From Phyllobacterium pellucidum (GTDB lineage Bacteria; Pseudomonadota; Alphaproteobacteria; Rhizobiales; Rhizobiaceae), in the NCBI RefSeq assembly GCF_013327855.1, contig NZ_JABUMX010000003.1, forward strand, positions 124,001 to 188,000: a DNA stretch of 64,000 nucleotides. Direction: 5' to 3'. A program made the translations under genes and the position numbers. Positions within the stretch are counted from its first letter, which is position 1, and every line of letters starts with the position of its first letter. Below are positions 56,170-64,000 of this stretch, in pieces. A model generated the notes under the pieces. The model made no database searches, was not told the origin of the DNA, and saw only the letters and a program-made list of their open reading frames with translations.

Positions 56170-57177
56170 GTGAAGCGCGGATATGAAGATTATGCAGAAG
56201 AGCTTGGCCTGAAACTGGTCGATCCGGCAGATTTTACGTTAATCCGCACACCCTTTAAGAAGGGCTTCCGCTATAAACGGATCGACGGCAAGCTGCTTTC
56301 TCCCAAGGACGAGGCCCGCATCGTTGCGCTTGTCATCCCGCCGGCCTGGACCGATGTCCGTTGTTGCGGTAGCGCCAAGGGCCACATACAGGCTGTCGGG
56401 CAGGACGTACTCGGGCGCCGGCAATACATCTATCATCCGAAATGGGAAAACGTGCGCAACAGCATGAAGACCAACCGTTTGCTTGCATTCGGCAAGGCCT
56501 TGCCGCGCATCCGCAAACGGGTGATGCGCGACATGCGCAGCAAGCCGACATCCGGAAAACCACTCGCTGCCCTTGCCATCAAGCTGATCGACCAGAAGGC
56601 GTTTCGTGCCGGTCACGAAAAATATGCCAAGGATGGCGGCCGTGGCATCGCTTCGCTCAAAAGCACCGACCTCAAGATCGATGGCAATACTGCAAGCTTC
56701 GTTTTTGCCGGCAAATCCAAGAAAACCAATGAGATAACGATCAAGGATCCGTCTGCGGTCAAGCGCCTGAGGCTGTTGAAGCGTCGGGGACGGCTGTTCC
56801 AGTACAAGGACGAGAATCGCTGGCGAAAGCTTCATGCCGGCAAGCTCAACGAATATCTGCGCGAGATTTCGGGTTCGAAGGTCAGCGCCAAGGACTTTCG
56901 CACCTTCCACGGTTCCGCACGGGCACTGGCCTTCCTGGCCGGTATCGAGGCGCAAAGTGAATCGGCGCGCAAGCGCGCTGTTGCGGCGGCTATGCGCCAT
57001 GTCAGCGAATTTCTGCGCAACACCCCGGCCGTGACAAGGTCGAGCTACGTGCACCCGTTGATAATCGAAAGTTTCAACGCTGGAGAACTCGGCGGGGCCT
57101 TGCTGCGATCGCCTCATCGAAAGGGTTTGAGCGGCCCCGAGACCGGCCTGATGCGGCTCCTCGAAGGCGAACGCTAG
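56170..57177 (+). CDS. DNA topoisomerase IB (poxvirus/bacterial type)
   Basis: Relaxes supercoils through a covalent 3'-phosphotyrosine. From GTG 56170 it has 335 residues. An N-terminal beta-sheet domain (KKGFRYKRIDGKLL; VIPPAWTDVRCCGSAKGHIQAVGQDVLGRRQYIYHPKW) leads to the catalytic domain with the conserved Arg, Lys and His residues (e.g. KDFRTFHGSARALAFLAG) and nucleophile Tyr293 in VTRSSYVHPLI. GTG 56170 is preferred since GGAG lies 6 bases upstream; ATG 56098 and GTG 56158 are alternatives. It sits near the Ku genes. Confidence 0.9.
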   Translation: MKRGYEDYAEELGLKLVDPADFTLIRTPFKKGFRYKRIDGKLLSPKDEARIVALVIPPAWTDVRCCGSAKGHIQAVGQDVLGRRQYIYHPKWENVRNSMKTNRLLAFGKALPRIRKRVMRDMRSKPTSGKPLAALAIKLIDQKAFRAGHEKYAKDGGRGIASLKSTDLKIDGNTASFVFAGKSKKTNEITIKDPSAVKRLRLLKRRGRLFQYKDENRWRKLHAGKLNEYLREISGSKVSAKDFRTFHGSARALAFLAGIEAQSESARKRAVAAAMRHVSEFLRNTPAVTRSSYVHPLIIESFNAGELGGALLRSPHRKGLSGPETGLMRLLEGER

Positions 57178-57375
57178 ATGCCGGATATGTGTTCAAGGGC
57201 GTTTGAGAAATTTGGAACCGCAGGGCGCGATTCCGCATTGCGGTAAGTGGGCCGCGGAAAAGAGGAATAAATTCGATTTGCTGGCGCTCGGAAAATGCGC
57301 TTAGCTCACATCATGCCCAGCGGGAGGCGACCCGCAATCATGGATGTGTTCTCGCCTTATCTGAGGGAGCGTGTC

Positions 57376-57678
57376 ATGGCCTTTTTGGAAATCGACAGAC
57401 GCATATTTACGACCACTGATTGGGAAATCATGCAGCGCGCGCATAATCGCGCTTCGATTCTGCTAGATCGTTGCCCAAGGACCGATCCTCGGTGCAATGA
57501 ACTTGCGCGAACCATTATCGCAATGTTCGAAAGCGGGATCCGCGACGAGGATGAACTGGCCGCAATGGCGGCAAACCGCGAACTGAGTTTTCTCGGTGCG
57601 CGCGGTCATTTCCAGAAACCCTTCCCGATCGGCAAAATCAAGCAAGGGTTGATGCCGGAGTCATTCACGGAACACTAG
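57376..57678 (+). CDS. Small hypothetical protein
   Basis: A 100-residue cytoplasmic protein beginning MAFLEIDRRIFTTTDWEIMQRAHNRA. The middle is helical and rich in Arg and Glu (SILLDRCPRTDPRCNELARTIIAMFESGIRDEDELAAMAANRE). No family was recognised. ATG 57376 follows GAGGGAGCGTGTC, a well-spaced site, and is preferred over in-frame ATGs at 57340 and 57295. Its last 14 bases overlap the convergent GGDEF-EAL gene. Confidence 0.7.
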   Translation: MAFLEIDRRIFTTTDWEIMQRAHNRASILLDRCPRTDPRCNELARTIIAMFESGIRDEDELAAMAANRELSFLGARGHFQKPFPIGKIKQGLMPESFTEH

Positions 57679-59431
57679 AGCCTTTACTCCGCTCGACAAG
57701 CAGCCGAGCGCCAAGGTCCGCCGCAGGTTCCGGGTAGGCGATTGCATAGCCCTGCAATGTATCGCAGCCAAGACGCCGCAACAATTTCGCGTGTTCGTTG
57801 GTTTCCACGCCCTCTGCGATCACTCCGATGCCGAGCGCCCGCGCTATTCCAACGATTGACCCGACGAGGCTCCTCTGCTCGGGCGAGATCGTGATTGGCA
57901 TCACCAGGCGCCCGTCAATCTTCAGGCGCTTGGGTTTGAGTTTCAGGAGACCGATGATCGAGGCGTGTCCCGAACCGAAGTCGTCCACCTCGATGTCAAT
58001 TTCCATTTGCTTCAGCAGGGAAATGTTGAGCAGGACCTCGTCTTCGAGCTCGTCGAGAAAGATCGTTTCCAGCAACTCGAACGAAATCGCATTGTGCGGA
58101 ATCTGCAAAAGACGCAGCTGATTGATCAGCAACGGATCGGACAGGCGCGCCGCCGACGTGTTGACCGCAATGCGTGGCACCGCGATGCCGCTTTCCTGCC
58201 AAACCTGCCGGTCGCGCAACACTGCTTGCAGCATGGCTGCATCGAGATCGGCCATGAGGCCAAGCGTATTTGTCACCTTCAGGAAGGCCTCGGGGCCAAG
58301 CACGCCGCGCTTGGGGTGTCGCCAACGGGCCAACGCCTCTATGCCGACGATTTCACGTGACTCGGCATCGATCTGGATCTGGTAGAAGGGCACGAACTCG
58401 CCGCGCTCAAGGCCCCGCTTCACATGTTCAGCAATGCGACGGTCCCGCGAAAGTTCGCTTTTGAGGTGCGGCGCAAAGAATTCAACACGGTTGCGGCCGA
58501 GCTTCTTGGCGCGGTAGAGCGCGATATCGGACTCGGCGAGCAGTCCCGAGGCGTTGCCGTCATTGACCCAAGCGACGCCGATGGAGGCGCCGGTCTGCAG
58601 CAATGCTCCGCCGTGGGATACGCCCTGCTTGAGGAGGCGCACGATATGCTCCGCAACGACTTCCAGCTCCCGGATCGTCGCGAAATCCGAAAGGAGGATG
58701 ATGAACTCGTCGCCGCCCATGCGCGCAACAAAGCCGCCTTCCGGGACGACAGAAGCGATCATCAACGCCGCCGACTTCAGCACCGCATCACCGGCGGCAT
58801 GGCCCGCCGTGTCGTTTACCTGCTTAAAATAATCGAGGTCGACATGGAGCACGGCAAGGCGCTCCCTTAAGGGATCGTTCGACAGTTCGGCAAGATGCCT
58901 GTCGAAGAACCGCCGATTGGGAAGACCGGTCAGATAATCGTGCTCGGCAGCATATTCGATCTGAGCGGTGCTGGCTTCGAGGGCAAGCGTCCGTGCTTCG
59001 GCGATCGCCTTCTGGTTCGACAGTTCGCGGGTGAGCATGACATCGGCGGTCACGTCCCACTCGGCGCCAACGAACGTGCCGCTGCTGCCATCGTCGTAAT
59101 AATGCGCCCGCGACCTAATGTGACGAATATCTCCGTTCGGGAGTATCACCCGGAACTCCGATACGTAGTCGCTCTTGAGCTCGGCGGCTTCATTGAAGTC
59201 CTCCATGGCTCTTGCCCGATCGTCAGGGTGAATCGCATTGATCCAAATTTCAGAGCTAACTCGTCGTTGCGTACCGCCGGTGCCATAGAGCCGGTGCATC
59301 TGTAAATTCCAGATCACCTCGCCGGTCTCGGCATTGTGCTCCCAGACGCCGATCTGCGATGCGTCGAGCGCTATTTCGAGACGACGAAGGATGTTTTGGA
59401 ATTCTTGCTCTGATCGCGCCGGCTGCATCAT
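57665..59431 (-). CDS. PAS-GGDEF-EAL c-di-GMP signalling protein
   Basis: 588 residues from ATG 59431. PAS-like N-terminal domain (ALDASQIGVWEHNAETGEVIWNLQMHRLYG; FVGAEWDVTADVM). GGDEF domain with intact RMGGDEFIILL near residue 239 but no RxxD inhibitory site in the preceding residues. EAL domain with intact IEALARWRHP near residue 360, NTSA, ELLET, DDFGSGHAS, KIDG and EGVET. Both catalytic signatures look preserved, so it could make or break c-di-GMP. No transmembrane helix was seen. It is divergent from the CSS-EAL gene. The upstream TTG at 59461 is not favoured. Confidence 0.93.
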   Translation of the reverse strand: MMQPARSEQEFQNILRRLEIALDASQIGVWEHNAETGEVIWNLQMHRLYGTGGTQRRVSSEIWINAIHPDDRARAMEDFNEAAELKSDYVSEFRVILPNGDIRHIRSRAHYYDDGSSGTFVGAEWDVTADVMLTRELSNQKAIAEARTLALEASTAQIEYAAEHDYLTGLPNRRFFDRHLAELSNDPLRERLAVLHVDLDYFKQVNDTAGHAAGDAVLKSAALMIASVVPEGGFVARMGGDEFIILLSDFATIRELEVVAEHIVRLLKQGVSHGGALLQTGASIGVAWVNDGNASGLLAESDIALYRAKKLGRNRVEFFAPHLKSELSRDRRIAEHVKRGLERGEFVPFYQIQIDAESREIVGIEALARWRHPKRGVLGPEAFLKVTNTLGLMADLDAAMLQAVLRDRQVWQESGIAVPRIAVNTSAARLSDPLLINQLRLLQIPHNAISFELLETIFLDELEDEVLLNISLLKQMEIDIEVDDFGSGHASIIGLLKLKPKRLKIDGRLVMPITISPEQRSLVGSIVGIARALGIGVIAEGVETNEHAKLLRRLGCDTLQGYAIAYPEPAADLGARLLVERSKGSSVP

Positions 59432-59589
59432 CTTCTCGTTGTAGATCCACCCTCGCCACAACTTACAGCGTGGATTTCGGGTTCGCTACGATTATTGTCT
59501 CGTGTCATTCGGTCAGAGAAATTTTACGACTTGCCGTGCAAGGATGATTTTAACCTGGAAGCTTGGCGGATCGATGCTTGGAAAAGACG

Positions 59590-61182
59590 ATGAGAATTTT
59601 CTGGATGCGGCGCTATTTCGCTCGAGCCTGGTTCAGGTGTCTGCTCGTCGCCGCCTTGATAATCGGCGGCGGTATCTGCGGTGCATGGATCAGCAAGCTG
59701 GTTATCGTCTCGAGCGATCGGGCCGACATGCGCAGATACACCGATCAGGTGCTTGATCGCGCGGTTGACGTTTTCGCCGAAGTCGACGACATGCTCGCCG
59801 TTATCAACGGCTCTCCCTTTCCCTTCTGCTCGACCGAAGAAATCAGCTACCTTCGCGATATTCTGTTTCGAACGAAGTTCCTGAAGGACCTCGGACGGGT
59901 CAAGGACGGCGCTTTTCATTGTTCTGCGGTTTTCGGGAAGGGGCGCAAACCAATGCCCCTGATCACGCATGATTTCGAAACATTGGACGGCAAACTGATC
60001 TACACGAAGGCGCGTCTTGCCATCTCCAACACCACCGCCCCGATCATCGGCACTGGCCACGCCAATGTCGTCCTCGACCCCCAAGCTTTCGAAACGCTGA
60101 AAAATCCCGACTACACGTTCAGCGTCATGTTCAATCCCGTTGGCATGCCCGAGACGATCGGTCTCTTCGGCACACTCAATCAAGGGGCAATCGGGAGGGT
60201 CAGGCCCTCCGGCGGCGGGAGGCAGGGCGGTACGATCTTTCGCAACGTCTGCAGGAAAACCGCCTGCGTAACGGTCAATGTCGAAGTCGGCAGGCTCGAG
60301 GCATCGGCGCAGCCCATGACGATCATTCTGACCCTGTTCGGAGCGGCGCTTGGCGGAGCGCTCGGAGTGATCCTCATCCTGCTACGGCGCAACACTATGA
60401 GCATGAAGGCACGCCTGCAACAGGCGATCGCGCGCAAGCGGCTGACAGTCGAATATCAGCCCATCGTCGATATCGTCACCGGGAAACCAGTGGCTGCTGA
60501 AGCGCTGGCACGTTGGCGCGACAATGGCGAAGCAATTTCGCCGGATGTGTTCATTTCGGTTGCGGAGAAGTCAGGCCTGATCAATCGTCTGACGACCTGT
60601 ATCATCGAACACGTCCTGGACGACATGGCGGCGTTTCTGGTGGCCAATCGGAATTTTCATATCAATATCAATATATCCGCTGCCGACCTTTTCGATCGAC
60701 AGTTCAACGACTGGCTCGCGGCCCGACTCAAGGCGGCAAACGTTGCCAGCGACCAGATTCTGCTTGAAATTACCGAGCAATCCACCGCCAACTCCAGCGA
60801 TGCAATCGCCGCGATACGGCGCTTGCGGGCGCGCGGGCACAAGATTTTCATCGATGACTTCGGAACCGGTTATTCGAGTTTGGCCTATCTTGGCGAACTG
60901 AGCGTCGATGGCATCAAGATCGACCGCTCCTTCACCCGGACTATTGGAACCGGGTCGGTGTCGGTTTCGATCATCCCTCAAATCATCGGCATGGCCCATG
61001 TGCATCATCTCGCCATCGTCGTCGAGGGCATCGAAACAGAGGCGCAGCGCGACTATTTTGCCGCTCTCGTGCCGAAGGTGGATGGGCAGGGATGGCTGTT
61101 CGGCCGGCCGACCACTTCGGCAGCCATCCGAGAAATGCTGCACGCATCGCGCGAACAATCTAATGCAACTTCTGATATTTAA
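59590..61182 (+). CDS. CSS-motif EAL-domain phosphodiesterase
   Basis: 530 residues from ATG 59590 (MRIFWMRRYFARAWF), behind GGAAAAG. TM1 at about 16-40, a periplasmic CSS-motif domain (FPFCSTEEISYLRDILF; GAFHCSAVFGKGR; NVCRKTACVTVNVE), TM2 near 247-268, then a cytoplasmic EAL domain with AEALARW near residue 304, NISAADL, EITEQS, DDFGTGYSSLAYL, KIDRSF and EGIETEAQ. In E. coli PdeC-type proteins, the CSS cysteines sense periplasmic redox and control c-di-GMP hydrolysis; this is inferred here. Confidence 0.93.
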   Translation: MRIFWMRRYFARAWFRCLLVAALIIGGGICGAWISKLVIVSSDRADMRRYTDQVLDRAVDVFAEVDDMLAVINGSPFPFCSTEEISYLRDILFRTKFLKDLGRVKDGAFHCSAVFGKGRKPMPLITHDFETLDGKLIYTKARLAISNTTAPIIGTGHANVVLDPQAFETLKNPDYTFSVMFNPVGMPETIGLFGTLNQGAIGRVRPSGGGRQGGTIFRNVCRKTACVTVNVEVGRLEASAQPMTIILTLFGAALGGALGVILILLRRNTMSMKARLQQAIARKRLTVEYQPIVDIVTGKPVAAEALARWRDNGEAISPDVFISVAEKSGLINRLTTCIIEHVLDDMAAFLVANRNFHININISAADLFDRQFNDWLAARLKAANVASDQILLEITEQSTANSSDAIAAIRRLRARGHKIFIDDFGTGYSSLAYLGELSVDGIKIDRSFTRTIGTGSVSVSIIPQIIGMAHVHHLAIVVEGIETEAQRDYFAALVPKVDGQGWLFGRPTTSAAIREMLHASREQSNATSDI

Positions 61183-61281
61183 CTTAAATCAAGCATGTTC
61201 GGATTAATTGTTGATCGATCATAGTTTGTTCATTTCGTCCGAGTGATTCTGCTATCATCGGGGTATTGGGGACGGCAAACG

Positions 61282-62043
61282 ATGAAATTGACAATCCTGG
61301 CAGTGGCTGCTGTAGCACTTCAACTGCTCGCGGGCAGCGCTTCGGCGGAAGCCCTAAAACTTAGAGTTGCAACGGAAGGCGCATATCCGCCGTTCAATTC
61401 CATCGATGCCAATGGCAATCTCGTGGGCTTCGACGTTGATATAGCCAAGGCTGTCTGCGAGGACATGAAGGCCGACTGCACCCTCGTTGCAATACCCTGG
61501 GATGAGATTATCGGCAGGCTGGAAAACAACGAATACGACCTCGTCGTAGCGAGCATGTCGTATACCGATGCCCGGGCCGCGCGAATGGAGTTTTCAAGCT
61601 CCTACTATCGTTCGCATTCGGCGTTTGCAGGAGACCCGAACCGATTCAAGGATGTTGCGCCCGCCGCCCTGAAGGGCGTGCGCATCGCGGCCGGCAAGCA
61701 GACGATCCAATCGGAATATCTGGAGAAGGCCTATAGCGAGAGCAAGATCGTTCTGACCAAGGATGAACCGGAAGCGCAAAAGCTGCTGCAGGCGGGCGAG
61801 GTCGATCTGGTGCTGGCGGATTCCATCGATCTGCTGACCTTCCTGCAATCGCCGAATAATTCGAAGTTCGACTATGTCGGCGATCCGGTAACCAACGGCT
61901 TTCTCAAAAGCTCGGCGCACATCACCGCGCAAAAAGGTAATGTGGAGTTGATCAAGAAGGTCAACGAGGCGCTCGATCATCTCCGGCTGAACGGGACGTA
62001 TGATCGTATCAACAACACTTATTTTCCCTTCAGCATCTACTAG
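61282..62043 (+). CDS. Periplasmic amino-acid-type solute-binding protein (orphan)
   Basis: 253 residues with a signal peptide (LTILAVAAVALQLLAGSASA). The mature protein is a class 3 SBP: LRVATEGAYPPFNSIDANGNLVGFDVDIAKAVCEDMKADC, then IPWDEIIGRLENNEYDLVVASMSYTDARAARMEFSSSYY and AAGKQTIQSEYLEKA. This fold binds polar amino acids or opines in ABC importers. No permease or ATPase lies next to it. The membrane diguanylate cyclase starts 12 bases after its stop, so the binding protein may be a ligand sensor for it. Confidence 0.92.
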   Translation: MKLTILAVAAVALQLLAGSASAEALKLRVATEGAYPPFNSIDANGNLVGFDVDIAKAVCEDMKADCTLVAIPWDEIIGRLENNEYDLVVASMSYTDARAARMEFSSSYYRSHSAFAGDPNRFKDVAPAALKGVRIAAGKQTIQSEYLEKAYSESKIVLTKDEPEAQKLLQAGEVDLVLADSIDLLTFLQSPNNSKFDYVGDPVTNGFLKSSAHITAQKGNVELIKKVNEALDHLRLNGTYDRINNTYFPFSIY

Positions 62044-62055
62044 GTAAAACCGGCA

Positions 62056-63417
62056 ATGGCAGCGCGCAGGAGAGGAGTGCAGATATCGATGATCACGGCC
62101 GGAAGGCTGCTGATCGGATTCGTGCTCCTTTACGCCATAGTTGCCGCAGGCGTTTCCATCGTATTCCTGCGTAAGATCGAGAACGATGCGCGCTATACCC
62201 AGGAACAGCAGCTGCCGCTGGTCTTGAGCCAGAACCGCAACGCCATCAAGGTTGAGCGGCTCGCGTCGCTGGCGCGTTCGATTTACCTCGCGAAAGACCG
62301 CGAGCTGGAACGACAGCTGCAATTGCAGACGCATGTGCTTGCCCAGAGCTTTACGCTGGATGAAAATGATCAGTTGGCAAAGGGCGTCCAAAAGGTCAGC
62401 AGCCACGTCAAGCAGATCGTCGCCCTGCGCGATCAGGTTCGCAAGATGGATGCCGGCGATACGAGTCCCGACCCCGCCGTTCGAGCGGAGCTGGAGCGGC
62501 AGGCCCTCGAAACCTACCAAAGCGCCATGCGGGTAACCGATGAGCTCGGCCAATCCATCGTCAGCGACGCCGCGGTTCTCGCCTATGGCATGTCCGGCGA
62601 TATCCAGCGGACGGCGAAGATGATCCAGGTAGCGTGGATCATCATTCTGACGCTGCCGGTTCTCATTGCTGTCGGCGCGATCTATGTCGTGGCAAGGCAC
62701 ATAATTCGCCCCATAAATTCGGCCATCGAAGGCCTGCGCTCCATCGACCGCCACGAAAAGCGCAGGCTCAGATTGCGCCGGCCGCTGTTCCGTGAGTTGT
62801 CGACGATCAACGAGGCTATCGAAGCCTATGGCCACGTCTCACTCGATCTGCTGCGGACCAATTCCATCCTGCAGGCGCTTTCCGAAGAAGACGGCCTGAC
62901 GACGCTTGCGAACCGGCGCAGTTTCGAAAAGCGCATCGGCGAGGAGTTTGCCAAGGCGACGCAGAACGACACCGATCTTGCAATCCTCATGGTCGACCTC
63001 GACCACTTCAAATCGATAAACGACCATTATGGCCACCAGATGGGCGATACCTGCCTGAAAATGACAGCGAATGTCCTGCGCAGCATCGGTGCCGAACGCG
63101 ATTGCCACGCGGCTCGCTACGGCGGCGAGGAATTTTCCCTGGTCTTTCCAGATTGCGATTTGCAGAGCGCGATTGCCGAAGCGGAAAAAATCCGGCTGTC
63201 TATCAGCAGCCTTATCATCACCTCAAGCTACGATGAAACCATCCGTATCACCGCCAGCGTCGGTGTGGCGACCATAAAAAGCGGAAGGTTCGAGACTGCG
63301 GCGCAATTGCTCGAGAATGCCGACAGGGCGCTCTATCTTGCCAAGCACAGCGGACGCAATATTGTGAAATCCCTTCCTTTGCCCGGCAGGGCCGATTTGA
63401 AACCGCTGACGGCCTAG
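62056..63417 (+). CDS. Membrane-bound GGDEF diguanylate cyclase
   Basis: 453 residues. Two TM helices (13-35, GRLLIGFVLLYAIVAAGVSIVFL; and about 192-215, WIIILTLPVLIAVGAIYVVA) flank a periplasmic helical domain that could contact a binding protein. A HAMP-like region (IRPINSAIEGLRSIDRHEKRRLRLRRPL) leads to the GGDEF domain (DGLTTLANRRSF; VDLDHFKSINDHYGH; GGEEF near residue 356). The expected RxxD inhibitory site is not clear, as ERDC stands there. It makes c-di-GMP. It starts 12 bases after the SBP gene. Confidence 0.94.
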   Translation: MAARRRGVQISMITAGRLLIGFVLLYAIVAAGVSIVFLRKIENDARYTQEQQLPLVLSQNRNAIKVERLASLARSIYLAKDRELERQLQLQTHVLAQSFTLDENDQLAKGVQKVSSHVKQIVALRDQVRKMDAGDTSPDPAVRAELERQALETYQSAMRVTDELGQSIVSDAAVLAYGMSGDIQRTAKMIQVAWIIILTLPVLIAVGAIYVVARHIIRPINSAIEGLRSIDRHEKRRLRLRRPLFRELSTINEAIEAYGHVSLDLLRTNSILQALSEEDGLTTLANRRSFEKRIGEEFAKATQNDTDLAILMVDLDHFKSINDHYGHQMGDTCLKMTANVLRSIGAERDCHAARYGGEEFSLVFPDCDLQSAIAEAEKIRLSISSLIITSSYDETIRITASVGVATIKSGRFETAAQLLENADRALYLAKHSGRNIVKSLPLPGRADLKPLTA

Positions 63418-63440
63418 ACCAATTCTCGGGAATCCCGCCC

Positions 63441-64000
63441 ATGCCAACGCTCTATTCCCTGAAGCCAGCCTTCCAGAACCTGCTGCGGCCGCTCGTCGGT
63501 CGCCTGGTCGCGCGCGGTGTCACCGCCAATCAGGTCACCCTCGCGGCAGCCGTGCTTTCGGTCCTTGCGGGAGCGGTGGTGGCACTATTCTACGACATCT
63601 TCGTCGTCTTCTGGCTGCTGCCCGTCGTCCTTTTCGTGCGCATGGCGCTTAACGCGATCGACGGCATGATGGCCCGCGAGTTCAGGCAGGCTTCGAAACT
63701 CGGTGCCTATCTTAACGAACTCGGCGACGTCGTCTCGGACGTGGCGCTCATCCTGCCCTTCATGCTGGCCGGGCCATTTGCGCCGCCCGGTGTCGTCACC
63801 TTTGCTATAGCTGCGATGCTGACCGAATATGCCGGCGTTCTCGGCGTGATGACCGGCGGGGGCCGCGGCTATGACGGACCCTTTGGCAAGAGCGACCGTG
63901 CCCTGGCACTCGGCGTCATCGCGGCCCTCATCGGCAGCGGTATCATGCTCCCTTACTGGTTCGGCTGGATCTTTCCTCTTATGGCGCTCCTATCGGTCTA
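63441..64000 (+). CDS. YnbA-like CDP-alcohol phosphatidyltransferase (5' part, runs off the window)
   Basis: At least 186 residues, cut by the window end. Membrane helices (LAAAVLSVLAGAVVALFYDIF; FWLLPVVLFVRMALN) surround the active site RMALNAIDGMMAREF...GAYLNELGDVVSD. This is the CDP-alcohol transferase motif with Asn at the first and third Asp positions (NxxDG, NxxxD), matching what I recall of E. coli YnbA. It would transfer an alcohol group from a CDP-lipid. The ATG at 63441 (MPTLYSLKPAFQNLL) follows AATTCTCGGGAATCCCGCC. Confidence 0.85.
   Translation, partial: MPTLYSLKPAFQNLLRPLVGRLVARGVTANQVTLAAAVLSVLAGAVVALFYDIFVVFWLLPVVLFVRMALNAIDGMMAREFRQASKLGAYLNELGDVVSDVALILPFMLAGPFAPPGVVTFAIAAMLTEYAGVLGVMTGGGRGYDGPFGKSDRALALGVIAALIGSGIMLPYWFGWIFPLMALLSV

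Overview
This 64 kb window looks like chromosomal DNA of an alphaproteobacterium in the Rhizobiales (Hyphomicrobiales), closest in feel to the Brucella/Ochrobactrum/Phyllobacterium side. The reasons are the gene orders rpoH-purA-serA-serC, ybgC-tolQRAB-pal-cpoB-tilS-ftsH-glmM and ruvCAB, a Pal lipoprotein very like Brucella Omp16, an Omp25/Omp31-type porin-family protein, an RcdA homologue, a 6S RNA next to 5-formyltetrahydrofolate cyclo-ligase, and a two-Ku/LigD end-joining locus. The DNA is GC-rich, and long antisense open frames shadow most real genes. No tRNA, rRNA, CRISPR array, insertion sequence or prophage was seen.

Layout. 1-7.7 kb: the 3' end of rpoH, a proline-rich membrane protein, purA, a DMT transporter, a GNAT acetyltransferase, and serC-serA behind a structured leader. 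7.8-23.5 kb: an envelope and cell-maintenance block on the minus strand (Omp25-like protein, glmM, ftsH, tilS, cpoB, pal, tolB-A-R-Q, ybgC, ruvB-A-C), interrupted only by a plus-strand GH5 glycosidase. 23.6-24.7 kb: rcdA and a 550-base intergenic region with two perfect CtrA boxes and a probable small RNA. 24.7-40.5 kb: acyl-CoA ligase, OpgC-like protein, TSUP exporter, ThiE-like/Sel1 pair, M20 amidohydrolase, efp, suhB, a MotA/OmpA-like membrane pair, an ABC exporter, rpmE, an APC permease and yebC. 40.6-48.9 kb: terC-bioY-DUF1284, a YmdB-type phosphodiesterase, 5-FCL with 6S RNA, a MoxR-GNAT-VWA operon, and a GntR regulator with a CynX-type transporter. 48.9-57.2 kb: Ku, LigD, an ABC exporter, a second Ku, a monooxygenase-fold protein and topoisomerase IB. 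57.3-63.4 kb: a c-di-GMP cluster (GGDEF-EAL, CSS-EAL, a lone solute-binding protein and a membrane GGDEF protein). The window ends inside a YnbA-like CDP-alcohol phosphatidyltransferase gene.

The strongest new signal is regulatory. Perfect TTAA-N7-TTAA (CtrA) boxes lie upstream of the Omp25-like gene, of pal, of rcdA, and over the predicted -35 region of an unannotated three-hairpin RNA. The last box has a GANTC (CcrM) site in its spacer. This suggests that envelope biogenesis, CtrA turnover and a small RNA share a cell-cycle circuit. Second-tier signals are an orphan binding protein paired with a membrane diguanylate cyclase, a leader that can hide the serC ribosome-binding site, and a self-regulating GntR promoter with a perfect operator. 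All functions are inferred from the sequence alone; no searches were run.
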